A DNA stretch of 8,116 bases, from positions 1-8,116 of the forward strand of contig CACYBV010000189.1 in NCBI GenBank assembly GCA_902772745.1, written 5' to 3'. The stretch is from an uncultured Eubacteriales bacterium. GTDB lineage: Bacteria; Bacillota; Clostridia; Lachnospirales; Lachnospiraceae. The notes below the pieces were generated by a model. The model was not told where the DNA came from, made no database searches, and saw nothing but the letters and a program-made list of their open reading frames with translations. The translations under genes were made by a program, and so were the position numbers. Below are positions 1 through 7,542 of this stretch, piece by piece (within the stretch, counting starts at the first letter, position 1; every line of letters starts with the position of its first letter).

Positions 1-2426
1 AAATCCATGTGGACGACGAAGACTGCTTCTACATCATGGCGGAAGCTCTCGTAGGACAGGTGATTCTCGGAAGAAATGTCGACGCGGATCCCGAGGTCAT
101 TGAAAGTTATACCGGAAAAGACCTTGAGTACATGGAGTACGAGCCCCTGTTCTCCTTTACCGGGGACTATGTGGCGACGCTTCCGGAAAAAGGCTTCTAT
201 GTTACCTGTGATAATTACGTCACGATGACGGACGGCACCGGAATCGTCCATATCGCGCCGGCTTTCGGTGAGGACGACGCGAATGTCGGAAGAAAATACG
301 GTCTGCCTTTTGTGCAGTTCGTGGACGGAAAAGGCGAGATGACAAAGGAAACCCCTTATGCGGGCCTTTTTGTCAAGAAGGCCGATCCCGTGATTCTGCA
401 GGACCTTGAAAAAGCCGGACTTCTGTTTGAAGCGCCGAAATTCGAGCACGAATATCCGCATTGCTGGAGATGCGACACCCCGCTGATTTACTATGCGCGC
501 GATTCCTGGTACATCCGGGAAACCGCGGTCAGGGATGAGCTGATCGCAAACAACAATACGGTCGGCTGGACGCCGGATTCGATCGGCAAAGGCCGTTTCG
601 GAAACTGGCTCGAGAACATCCAGGACTGGGCGATCTCAAGAAACCGCTACTGGGGCACGCCGCTCCCGATCTGGGAATGCGAATGCGGCCACCGCGAGTG
701 CGTCGGTTCCCGGGCGGAGCTCTTTGAAAAGAGCGGAGACGAGCAGGCAAAGACCGTGGAATTCCATCGGCCTTATATCGACGGAATTCTTTTAAACTGC
801 CCCGAATGCGGCGGAAAGATGAAGCGTGTCCCGGAAGTTATAGACTGCTGGTTCGACTCGGGCGCGATGCCTTTTGCGCAGTTCCATTATCCTTTTGAAA
901 ACCAGGAACTCTTCAGGCAGCAGTATCCTGCGGACTTCATCTCAGAGGCCGTCGACCAGACGCGAGGCTGGTTCCATTCGCTGATGGCGGAGGGAACGCT
1001 TCTCTTTAACCGGTCTCCGTATAAAAATGTCGTCGTTCTCGGCCTCATCACGGACGAAAACGGGCAGAAGATGAGTAAATCCAAGGGCAATGCGGTCGAT
1101 CCTTTCGAGGCTCTGGCGACTTACGGCGCCGACGCGATCCGCTGGTATTTCTACAACAGTTCCGCGCCGTGGCTTCCGAAGCGCTTCTCTAAGGACGCCG
1201 TAATCGAAGGCCGTTCGAAATTCATGAGCACGCTCTGGAACACCTACGCCTTCTACGCGCTGTATGCGGAAATCGACCAGTTCAACCCGATGGAATACCT
1301 GAAACAGGGCTGGAAGCCCGAAAACCTTCCGGTCATGGACCGCTGGGTACTGTCGAAGCTGAACTCGCTCATCAAGACCGTCGACGGCGACCTCGAAACC
1401 TATAAGATTTTCGAGGCGGCAAGAGCCCTTGCGGAGTTCACCGATGAGCTTTCGAACTGGTATGTCCGCCGCTGCCGCGAACGCTTCTGGGCGAAGGGCA
1501 TGGAAGAGGATAAAGTGAACGCCTATATGACGCTTTTCAGCTGTCTTCGCGACCTGTCCCTTCTAGCTGCTCCGATGATCCCCTTCATGACCGAGGAGAT
1601 TTATCAGAACATCGTGCGGTCCGTGGATCCGGAGGCGAAGGAGAGCATTCATCTCTGCTTCTATCCGGAGGCGGACGAGGCGCTGATCGATCCGGAGCTT
1701 GAGGACAATATGGACGAGGTGCTGAAGCTTGTCGTCATGGGAAGAGCCGCCAGGAACGCTTCCGCGATCAAGAACCGGCAGCCGCTTCAGACGATGTTTG
1801 TGAAGGCACCCTCTGTGCTTTCGAGTTTCTATTCCGACATCATTCGGGACGAACTGAATGTCAGGGAAGTGCGTTTCACTGACGATGTCAGGGAATTTAC
1901 GACCTATCTGTTCAAGCCGCAGCTTCGGACCGTCGGTCCCAGGTACGGAAAGCTTCTCGGAAAGATCCGCACGGCGCTGACGGAACTGGACGGCAATGCG
2001 GCGATGGACGAACTGAAGGCATCCGGCGCTCTGAAGTTTGATTTCGATGGGGCGGAAGCCGTGCTCGGAGAAGAGGACCTTCTCATTGAAATGACCGAGA
2101 AGCCGGGCTATGTGACCGAAAACAACGGGGACGTGACGGTCGTCCTGGATACGAACCTCACGGAGGAACTGATTACGGAAGGCTATGTCCGTGAGCTGAT
2201 CTCCAAGATCCAGACCATGCGGAAGGAAGCGGATTTCAACGTGACCGACCACATCCGGATCGCGTATTCCGGAACGGAAAAGATCGAGAAGATTTTCCGT
2301 GAAAACGCGGGAGAGATTATGGGCGATACGCTCGGAGAGGCAGTTCTCCCGGGAGAATTCGGCTTTGTGAAGGACTGGGATATCAACGGAGAAAAGTGCC
2401 GCATCGGCGTCGAAGTGATTGGATAA
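1..2426 (+). CDS. ileS: Isoleucyl-tRNA synthetase, type 2 (eukaryote-like), 5'-truncated by the window
   Basis: Class I aminoacyl-tRNA synthetase that charges tRNA-Ile with isoleucine in the cytoplasm and hydrolyses mischarged valine. The frame is open from base 3, so the GTG at 9 is an internal codon, not the start. About 807 residues are present. Full-length type 2 enzymes are about 1040 aa, so roughly 230 N-terminal residues, including the HIGH motif, lie upstream. In order: part of the CP1 editing domain (GIVHIAPAFGEDD near 240-279), a CWRC pair (462-473), the stretch DWAISRNRYWGTPLPIW (about 627-677), a putative zinc cluster of CEC (678-686) and CPEC (798-809), VIDCWFDSGAMPFAQ, the ATP-binding KMSKS loop (1068-1082, context KMSKSKGN), and the helical anticodon-binding domain from MDRWVLSKL (about 1336). 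The C-terminus has GYVRELISKIQTMRKEADF, typical of type 2, and lacks the C-terminal zinc finger of type 1 bacterial enzymes. It ends in TAA. The family is certain; the type 2 assignment is strong. Confidence 0.97.
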   Translation, partial: IHVDDEDCFYIMAEALVGQVILGRNVDADPEVIESYTGKDLEYMEYEPLFSFTGDYVATLPEKGFYVTCDNYVTMTDGTGIVHIAPAFGEDDANVGRKYGLPFVQFVDGKGEMTKETPYAGLFVKKADPVILQDLEKAGLLFEAPKFEHEYPHCWRCDTPLIYYARDSWYIRETAVRDELIANNNTVGWTPDSIGKGRFGNWLENIQDWAISRNRYWGTPLPIWECECGHRECVGSRAELFEKSGDEQAKTVEFHRPYIDGILLNCPECGGKMKRVPEVIDCWFDSGAMPFAQFHYPFENQELFRQQYPADFISEAVDQTRGWFHSLMAEGTLLFNRSPYKNVVVLGLITDENGQKMSKSKGNAVDPFEALATYGADAIRWYFYNSSAPWLPKRFSKDAVIEGRSKFMSTLWNTYAFYALYAEIDQFNPMEYLKQGWKPENLPVMDRWVLSKLNSLIKTVDGDLETYKIFEAARALAEFTDELSNWYVRRCRERFWAKGMEEDKVNAYMTLFSCLRDLSLLAAPMIPFMTEEIYQNIVRSVDPEAKESIHLCFYPEADEALIDPELEDNMDEVLKLVVMGRAARNASAIKNRQPLQTMFVKAPSVLSSFYSDIIRDELNVREVRFTDDVREFTTYLFKPQLRTVGPRYGKLLGKIRTALTELDGNAAMDELKASGALKFDFDGAEAVLGEEDLLIEMTEKPGYVTENNGDVTVVLDTNLTEELITEGYVRELISKIQTMRKEADFNVTDHIRIAYSGTEKIEKIFRENAGEIMGDTLGEAVLPGEFGFVKDWDINGEKCRIGVEVIG

Positions 2427-2432
2427 AAGTTT

Positions 2433-2438
2433 AGGAGG
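2433..2438 (+). promoter_or_regulatory. Ribosome binding site of glgP
   Basis: A perfect AGGAGG lies in the 15-nt gap after ileS, only 3 nt before the ATG at 2442. The spacing is shorter than usual, but no alternative in-frame start lies nearby, and the N-terminus from this ATG matches what is expected for the family. Confidence 0.8.
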
Positions 2439-2441
2439 CTT

Positions 2442-4901
2442 ATGAAGATAAAGAGATTCAACAAGGAAGTATTCAAGACACAGGTCCGGGAAAACGCGAA
2501 GCTTCTGTTCCGGAAAAACATTGAGGAGATCTCCACGGAGCAGATGTTCCAGGCGGTCGCGCTCACGATCAAGGACGAGATCATCGACGACTGGATCGCG
2601 ACACACAAGGCTTATGAGAAACAGGACATCAAGATCCTGTACTATATGTCAATGGAATTCCTGATGGGCCGCGCCCTCGGGAACATGCTGATCTCGATCA
2701 GCGAGGAAAAGGTTGTCAGGGACGCGCTCTCGGAGCTCGGCTTCGACCTGAATGCGATCGAGGACAAGGAGCCGGACGCCGCATTAGGAAACGGAGGTCT
2801 CGGGCGGCTTGCGGCCTGCTTCCTCGACTCTCTCGCAACCCTCGGCTACGGCGCCTACGGCTGCGGTATCCGCTACAGATACGGCATGTTCGCGCAGAAG
2901 ATCCAGGACGGCTACCAGAAGGAAGTTCCGGATAACTGGCTCAAGAACGGCAATCCCTTTGAGATCCGCCGCCCTGAGTACGCCTGTGAAGTCAAGTTCG
3001 GCGGCCGGATGTCCTATTCGGTAGACGAAAAAGGCCGCGAACACTTTGACCTTGTGGACTATAATTCGGTTCTGGCGGTTCCCTATGACATGCCGATCGT
3101 CGGCTACAAGTCCGGCGTCGTCAATACGCTCCGGATCTGGGACGCGGAACCGATCAACACCTTCAACCTCGACTCTTTTGACCGCGGCGACTACGCCAAG
3201 GCGATCGAGCAGGAAAACCTTGCAAAAAACATCGTCGAAGTCCTGTACCCGAACGACAACCACTACGCCGGCAAGGAACTCCGCTTAAAGCAGCAGTATT
3301 TCTTCATTTCGGCCTCATTGCAGACCGCGATCCGCAAGTACAAGGAAACCCACAACGGCTCTCTTGAAGGCTTCAAGGACAAAGTGGTCTTCCAGATGAA
3401 CGACACGCATCCTTCGATGACGGTCGCCGAGCTGATGCGGCTTCTCATGGACGTCGAGAAATACGAATGGGACGACGCCTGGGAGATCGTCACGAGCTGC
3501 TGCGCCTATACAAACCACACCATTATGTCGGAAGCCCTGGAGAAATGGCCGATTGACCTCTTCGAGCGGCTCCTTCCCAGAGTTTATGCGATCATCGACG
3601 AGATCAACCGCCGCTTTGTGACGATGCTCAGGGAAAAATATCCGGGCGACGAGTCCAAAGTGGACCGCATGGCGATCCTGCACAACGGAAAGGTCCGGAT
3701 GGCCTATCTTGCGATTGTCGGATCCTTCTCCGTCAACGGTGTCGCGGAACTGCATACGCAGATCCTGAAGGAACGCGAACTCCGGGATTTCTACGAGCTC
3801 TGGCCGGAGAAATTCCACAACTTCACGAACGGAATCACCCAGAGGAGGTTCTTAAAGCACGGCAATCCGCTTCTCGCGGACTGGGTCACCGACAAGATCG
3901 GCGGCGGCTGGGCAACAAACCTTAACGAAATGGAAAAGCTCGAGGAATACCTCGACAATCCGGAAGCCCGCGAGGAATTCATGGAGATCAAGTACCGCAA
4001 CAAGGTGCGCCTCGCGGACTATATCCTGAAGCACAACGGCATTGAGGTTGATCCCGAGTCGATTTTCGACGTGCAGGTTAAAAGGCTTCATGAGTACAAG
4101 CGGCAGCTCATGAACATCCTGCACATCATGTACCTGTACAACAAGCTGAAGAGCGATCCGGAGTTTGCGGAGAACTTCTATCCCCATACTTATATATTCG
4201 GCGCGAAGGCGGCAGCGGGCTATGTCCGCGCAAAGCTTACGATCAAGCTGATTAATTCCGTCGCGGAGGTCGTAAACAATGACGAATCCATCAACGGAAA
4301 GATTAAAGTCGTCTTCATCGAGGACTACAAGGTCTCTAATGCTGAAATCATCTTCGCCGCGGCGGACGTTTCCGAGCAGATTTCGACGGCTTCCCGCGAA
4401 GCCTCCGGTACCGGCAACATGAAATTCATGCTGAACGGCGCCCCGACTCTGGGTACAATGGACGGCGCAAACGTCGAGATCGTCGAAAAGGTCGGCATGG
4501 AGAACGCATTCGTCTTCGGCATGTCGTCGGACGAAGTCATCCGCTACGAGCGCGAAGGCGGCTACCGCCCGGCGGATTATATCGAAAACAACGCGGAGCT
4601 TCGGGATGTTCTCGTGCAGCTCATCAACGGCAGTTATTCGCCGGAAAACCCGGAACTTTTCCGCGAGCTTTACAACAGCCTGCTCGGTGATTACAGCCAT
4701 CAGGCGGACGTTTACTTTATCCTCAAGGACTTCATGTCCTACCACGAAGCCTGCATGCGCCTGAACGAGTGCTACAAGGACCGCGAAAAGTGGTCCCGGA
4801 TGGCGATGATCCAGGTCTGCCGCTGCGGGAAGTTCTCGTCCGACCGTACCGTCCAGCAGTATGTCGACGAGATCTGGCATCTTGACAGGATCAATATCTG
4901 A
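2442..4901 (+). CDS. glgP: Glycogen/alpha-glucan phosphorylase (GT35)
   Basis: Releases glucose-1-phosphate from the non-reducing ends of glycogen or maltodextrin using inorganic phosphate and pyridoxal phosphate, in the cytoplasm. Its 819 aa is normal for bacterial enzymes (about 800-820). Visible landmarks: LGNGGLGRLAACFLDS at residues 115-130, followed by GIRYRYGMF; MNDTHP at 319-324; TNHTIMSEALE, whose H359 matches the catalytic His377 of rabbit muscle phosphorylase; NGITQRRFLKHGNPLLADWV; VQVKRLHEYKRQ at 544-555, carrying the phosphate-site K547/R548; and EASGTGNMKFMLNGAPTLGT, whose K661 is the expected PLP-Schiff-base lysine. All key residues are present, so it should be active. There is no N-terminal phosphorylation peptide of the muscle-enzyme type. 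The start at 2442 is supported by AGGAGG just upstream. It is sandwiched between ileS and envelope genes, with no other glycogen gene in view, so the sequence does not distinguish glycogen from maltodextrin as the main substrate. Confidence 0.97.
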   Translation: MKIKRFNKEVFKTQVRENAKLLFRKNIEEISTEQMFQAVALTIKDEIIDDWIATHKAYEKQDIKILYYMSMEFLMGRALGNMLISISEEKVVRDALSELGFDLNAIEDKEPDAALGNGGLGRLAACFLDSLATLGYGAYGCGIRYRYGMFAQKIQDGYQKEVPDNWLKNGNPFEIRRPEYACEVKFGGRMSYSVDEKGREHFDLVDYNSVLAVPYDMPIVGYKSGVVNTLRIWDAEPINTFNLDSFDRGDYAKAIEQENLAKNIVEVLYPNDNHYAGKELRLKQQYFFISASLQTAIRKYKETHNGSLEGFKDKVVFQMNDTHPSMTVAELMRLLMDVEKYEWDDAWEIVTSCCAYTNHTIMSEALEKWPIDLFERLLPRVYAIIDEINRRFVTMLREKYPGDESKVDRMAILHNGKVRMAYLAIVGSFSVNGVAELHTQILKERELRDFYELWPEKFHNFTNGITQRRFLKHGNPLLADWVTDKIGGGWATNLNEMEKLEEYLDNPEAREEFMEIKYRNKVRLADYILKHNGIEVDPESIFDVQVKRLHEYKRQLMNILHIMYLYNKLKSDPEFAENFYPHTYIFGAKAAAGYVRAKLTIKLINSVAEVVNNDESINGKIKVVFIEDYKVSNAEIIFAAADVSEQISTASREASGTGNMKFMLNGAPTLGTMDGANVEIVEKVGMENAFVFGMSSDEVIRYEREGGYRPADYIENNAELRDVLVQLINGSYSPENPELFRELYNSLLGDYSHQADVYFILKDFMSYHEACMRLNECYKDREKWSRMAMIQVCRCGKFSSDRTVQQYVDEIWHLDRINI

Positions 4902-4906
4902 GGCGG
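4900..4906 (+). promoter_or_regulatory. Ribosome binding site of gene 3, overlapping the glgP stop
   Basis: GAGGCGG begins inside the glgP TGA stop (4899-4901). The GAGG core sits 6 nt before the ATG at 4910, a good spacing. A ribosome terminating on glgP would cover this site, so translational coupling of glgP to the next gene is likely. Confidence 0.6.
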
Positions 4907-4909
4907 TTT

Positions 4910-5410
4910 ATGGCGAGAAAAAAAGCGCCCTGGTGCGTTCTGTTTTCGACGGGAACAGATAAGAAATCGGAACCGGACGGGATGATTGTGATCGATGTGC
5001 ATTATGATGAAAAGACCGTCCGTTTATATCCGTATACAGACAGGGAAGCTGCCCTTTCAGGCATGGGAAAGCGCGCGGACAACCGCGCTTTCCTCTCAAG
5101 AGAAGGCGTTTCGGTGATTGTCGATGAGATCGGAGGGGTGGAAATCGACGGCCGGTATCTTCGGGGCAGGGATACGGTTTCCTATATTGTTTCCTGCAGG
5201 GAGCAGTACCGGGGCGAGGAACTCCAGAGGAGAATCCGGGACCTCGTGAGCACGATCGGCCACAAAGCAAAAGCGGTTGACATCCAGGTGCTGTCCAGTG
5301 CGGCAAAGCGTTCGCTTCGGTATATTTCCCATGATCTGTCGGCTTTTCGCATGCTCGGACTCATGGGAGAACTGAAAGATATCCTGAATTTCACTTTTTG
5401 CTGGGGCTGA
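4910..5410 (+). CDS. Soluble, shortened LCP-domain-like protein, probably non-catalytic (otherwise hypothetical)
   Basis: A 166-aa protein with no signal peptide or membrane helix, so predicted cytoplasmic. I know no named family for it. Its segment order follows a LytR-CpsA-Psr (LCP) domain and matches the next gene. VLFSTGTD (residues 10-17) corresponds to the LCP first strand NVLLIGID. PDGMIVIDVHYDEKTVRL (22-39) corresponds to SDSMIVCSINYDLHKIFL, keeping the Asp (D23). TDREA (43-47) may correspond to MRDT, keeping an Arg (R45). VIVDEIGGVEID (69-80) corresponds to AVIDALGGVDL. GRYLRGRDTVSYI (81-93) corresponds to DGRLALRHA, and LQRRIRDLVSTI (105-116) to TQRQRNVLMAI. RYISHDLSAF (137-146) corresponds to PYITHNITRR, followed by an equal-length helix region. 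About 25 residues between N58 and the VDEIGGV motif are absent, and the Arg pair of HARDR is V94/C96 here. It ends NFTFCWG. Family membership is my inference from by-eye alignment; a real, translated gene is likely given its RBS and tight spacing. Confidence 0.7.
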   Translation: MARKKAPWCVLFSTGTDKKSEPDGMIVIDVHYDEKTVRLYPYTDREAALSGMGKRADNRAFLSREGVSVIVDEIGGVEIDGRYLRGRDTVSYIVSCREQYRGEELQRRIRDLVSTIGHKAKAVDIQVLSSAAKRSLRYISHDLSAFRMLGLMGELKDILNFTFCWG

Positions 5411-5418
5411 GAACCGAA

Positions 5419-5424
5419 AGAGGA
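5419..5424 (+). promoter_or_regulatory. Ribosome binding site of the LCP gene
   Basis: AGAGGA, with its GAGG core ending 5 nt before the ATG at 5429, in an 18-nt gap after gene 3. It supports the chosen start, which gives the protein its long charged N-terminus. Confidence 0.65.
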
Positions 5425-5428
5425 ACTT

Positions 5429-7477
5429 ATGGAAGAAAACGAAAAGGACGCCGGGAAGAAGCCGGATGTCCTTCCGGAAAACAGCATTGGCGCGGTGCCT
5501 GAAAAGGACAGTACGCCGAAAAAAGCCGGAAAGCGGGATCATGCTGGCCGGCGCGGCCTCCTGCGCGAAAATACGCAGAAACGCCAGCAGGAACTGGCGG
5601 AGATGAGAAATCGCCGGAGACTTGAGGAATCGAAAAGACGGGCGGAAGAGGCGGTAAAAAAGAGAGAGGAAGAAGCACAGAAACGCGCGGAAAATGCGGA
5701 AAAACAGGTGGTCTCGGAAGCGGAAAAAGAAATCCTGCCGGCCGAGAACCTGTTTGAGCAGAAAATCCCGGAGGCTGAATCCGATACCGGACTTTCCCGG
5801 CAGATTTCCGAAAACGCGCAGGGTTCCTTTTCCCTGGAGGATTCCGATGTGATGGAAATCACGGAAGAAACCGTGAAGGAGTCTTTGGATACCGTGAAAA
5901 ACCGGGAAAAATCGGAACTTCCCGTCCTGGAAATCGATGACGAGCCTAAGAACACCCAGGAAAAACCGAAAAAGAAACGGAAAAAACTGGTCACGGCGCT
6001 GATCGTCACCGGCATCGTCCTGGTGTCCCTGATCGTCACCGGCGTCATTGCGGCTTTCTGTGTTTTCAATTACTTCTATAATCAGTCCAATTATATTGCA
6101 GAGGGAGAAACCTACATCCCGACAGCCCGGCCGACCGAGGAGGGAGACGAGACCAGGACGACGGAGGAGATCAAAGAAGGCGTCAATTATTCGCTTCTTG
6201 GAACGAGCGAGACGACAACGGAAACAACGGCAGCGGAACAGGAGGAAGAAGAACCGGCAGAGGAGCCTTCAATCAACCGGACCGGCGTTTACAATGTGCT
6301 TCTGATCGGCATCGATATCGGTTATAACGGGGTCGGAAATTCGGATTCGATGATCGTATGCTCCATCAATTATGACCTGCATAAGATTTTCCTGACAACC
6401 CTGATGCGCGATACGCAGGCTGAGATCCCGGGCAGCGGCACGAGGAAGCTGAACAGCGCCTGTGCGATCGGCGGCCCAACACTCCTTGTGGATACGCTGG
6501 AGCAGTATTTCGGCTTCGAAATCGACAACTTCGCGATGATTGATTTTGAGGGGATGAAGGCCGTGATCGATGCTCTGGGCGGCGTGGATCTGTACATTAC
6601 GGTTGAGGAAGCGGAATTCATGAAATTCCACATGGACGAAGACCAGATGGTGCATCTTGACGGAAGGCTTGCGCTCCGCCACGCCCGTGACCGCTCATCC
6701 GGCGGCTATGACTTCGGCCGTACCCAGCGCCAGCGAAACGTCCTCATGGCGATCGTAAAGAAAGCGAGAAACGGCGGCATCGGAGATCTTGCAGCCGCTG
6801 CCAAAGCAATTCTTCCGTACATTACGCATAATATCACCCGAAGGGATCTCGCGGAGATTCTTTTGGAACTTCCGACTCTTGTCAAATGGGAATTCGTACA
6901 GCAGCGCATTCCCTACGACGGAATGTATCATTATGAAAACGAAAATCTCGCGTTAGATCTGCCGGCGACAATGGCACATTGGCGCGCGGTCGTTTACGAC
7001 GGAGAGATCTTTGAAGATACGATCCTGGAACCGGGAAGAGCTCCGGAAGATGAGACTGAGAGTACGGAAGAATCCGCCGGCGAAACGGTGGAAGAATCCG
7101 GAACGGAAGCTGAGGAAACGGATACGGAAAGTCCGTCCGGGGCTTCGGAAGAGAACTCCGAACCGGAGGACAGCCCGTCCGAATCCGCGGATGAACCCGA
7201 AAACAAATGGCCGGATCGGCTGATCAAGCTTCCGGGCGGAATGTATGAAGCGACATTCCGGCACGACCTGTATCTTAAGGAACTTCCTGAAGACTTCAAG
7301 GTGATGCTCCGTATTGCCACCTGGAAAAACGGTCCGGACCCGGATCTCGAGCTTGCGATATTCGATGCCACCAGCCCGGACATGCTCAGCTACGAACTCG
7401 GACTCTGGAACGATGAATACTACATCGGCCGGAGAGGCCGCTTCTGGAAACTTGAAAAATACGAAGGGACAGAATGA
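5429..7477 (+). CDS. LytR-CpsA-Psr (LCP) family cell-envelope glycopolymer transferase with N- and C-terminal extensions
   Basis: LCP proteins transfer lipid-linked glycopolymers (teichoic acid or capsule-like) to peptidoglycan on the outer face of the membrane. Layout of the 682 aa: residues 1-178, a hydrophilic Lys/Glu-rich cytoplasmic part with a likely coiled coil at about 50-90; a basic stop KPKKKRKK, then one membrane helix at about 187-213; a Thr/Glu-rich linker (about 218-286); and the LCP domain from NVLLIGID (289-296). Catalytic-type residues are present: D306 in NSDSM, R327 in MRDT, R420/R422 in HARDR and R431 in DFGRTQRQR (428-436). After the LCP domain comes an acidic Glu/Ser/Thr spacer (about 540-593), then an 88-residue module (595-682) that I do not recognise, with LIKLPGGMYEATF and a Trp/Tyr/Arg-rich end. 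Most LCP proteins I know of have a short N-terminus, so both extensions are unusual. The exact polymer substrate cannot be told; no polymer-synthesis genes are in view. Confidence 0.93.
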   Translation: MEENEKDAGKKPDVLPENSIGAVPEKDSTPKKAGKRDHAGRRGLLRENTQKRQQELAEMRNRRRLEESKRRAEEAVKKREEEAQKRAENAEKQVVSEAEKEILPAENLFEQKIPEAESDTGLSRQISENAQGSFSLEDSDVMEITEETVKESLDTVKNREKSELPVLEIDDEPKNTQEKPKKKRKKLVTALIVTGIVLVSLIVTGVIAAFCVFNYFYNQSNYIAEGETYIPTARPTEEGDETRTTEEIKEGVNYSLLGTSETTTETTAAEQEEEEPAEEPSINRTGVYNVLLIGIDIGYNGVGNSDSMIVCSINYDLHKIFLTTLMRDTQAEIPGSGTRKLNSACAIGGPTLLVDTLEQYFGFEIDNFAMIDFEGMKAVIDALGGVDLYITVEEAEFMKFHMDEDQMVHLDGRLALRHARDRSSGGYDFGRTQRQRNVLMAIVKKARNGGIGDLAAAAKAILPYITHNITRRDLAEILLELPTLVKWEFVQQRIPYDGMYHYENENLALDLPATMAHWRAVVYDGEIFEDTILEPGRAPEDETESTEESAGETVEESGTEAEETDTESPSGASEENSEPEDSPSESADEPENKWPDRLIKLPGGMYEATFRHDLYLKELPEDFKVMLRIATWKNGPDPDLELAIFDATSPDMLSYELGLWNDEYYIGRRGRFWKLEKYEGTE

Positions 7478-7479
7478 AA

Positions 7480-7518
7480 TCAGGCAGGAGGATTATCCGG
7501 TCTCAAGCGCCTGCCTGA
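7480..7518 (+). other. Inverted repeat (possible mRNA hairpin) between the LCP gene and gene 5
   Basis: TCAGGCAGG (7480-7488) and CCTGCCTGA (7510-7518) form a perfect 9-bp stem with a 21-nt loop, beginning 2 nt after the LCP stop codon. There is no T-run after it, so it is not a typical intrinsic terminator. An AGGAGG (7486-7491) overlaps the left arm without a start codon at normal spacing. It may be a 3'-end stabiliser, a weak attenuator, or chance. The rest of the 78-nt gap shows no convincing promoter. Confidence 0.45.
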
Positions 7519-7542
7519 AATGATACAACAATATCACACCAC

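Noticed and set aside
1563..2606. Long minus-strand open frame (347 codons) opposite ileS
   Set aside because: It lies antisense to conserved ileS and glgP coding sequence, spans the ileS-glgP junction, has a His/Arg/Leu-rich composition typical of a shadow frame in GC-rich DNA, and has no recognisable motif.
3852..4880. Long minus-strand open frame (342 codons) opposite glgP
   Set aside because: It is antisense to the conserved catalytic half of glgP with Val/Asp/Leu-rich shadow composition and no known motif.
5539..6069. Ser/Phe-rich minus-strand open frame opposite the LCP N-terminus
   Set aside because: Its Ser/Phe richness is simply the complement of the Glu/Lys-rich coding strand.
7066..7170. 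Repeat array or mobile-element scar in the GGAA-rich stretch
   Set aside because: The repeats are short, imperfect and in frame, and are explained by coding for an acidic Glu/Ser/Thr spacer.
7499..7530. Weak promoter-like sequence upstream of gene 5 (TACAAC at 7524-7529 with an upstream TG)
   Set aside because: Only a partial -10 match, and no -35-like hexamer at the right distance (TCTCAA at 7501-7506).
7480..7530. Intrinsic terminator after the LCP gene
   Set aside because: The 9-bp stem has a long 21-nt loop and is followed by AAATGATACAAC, with no T-tract.
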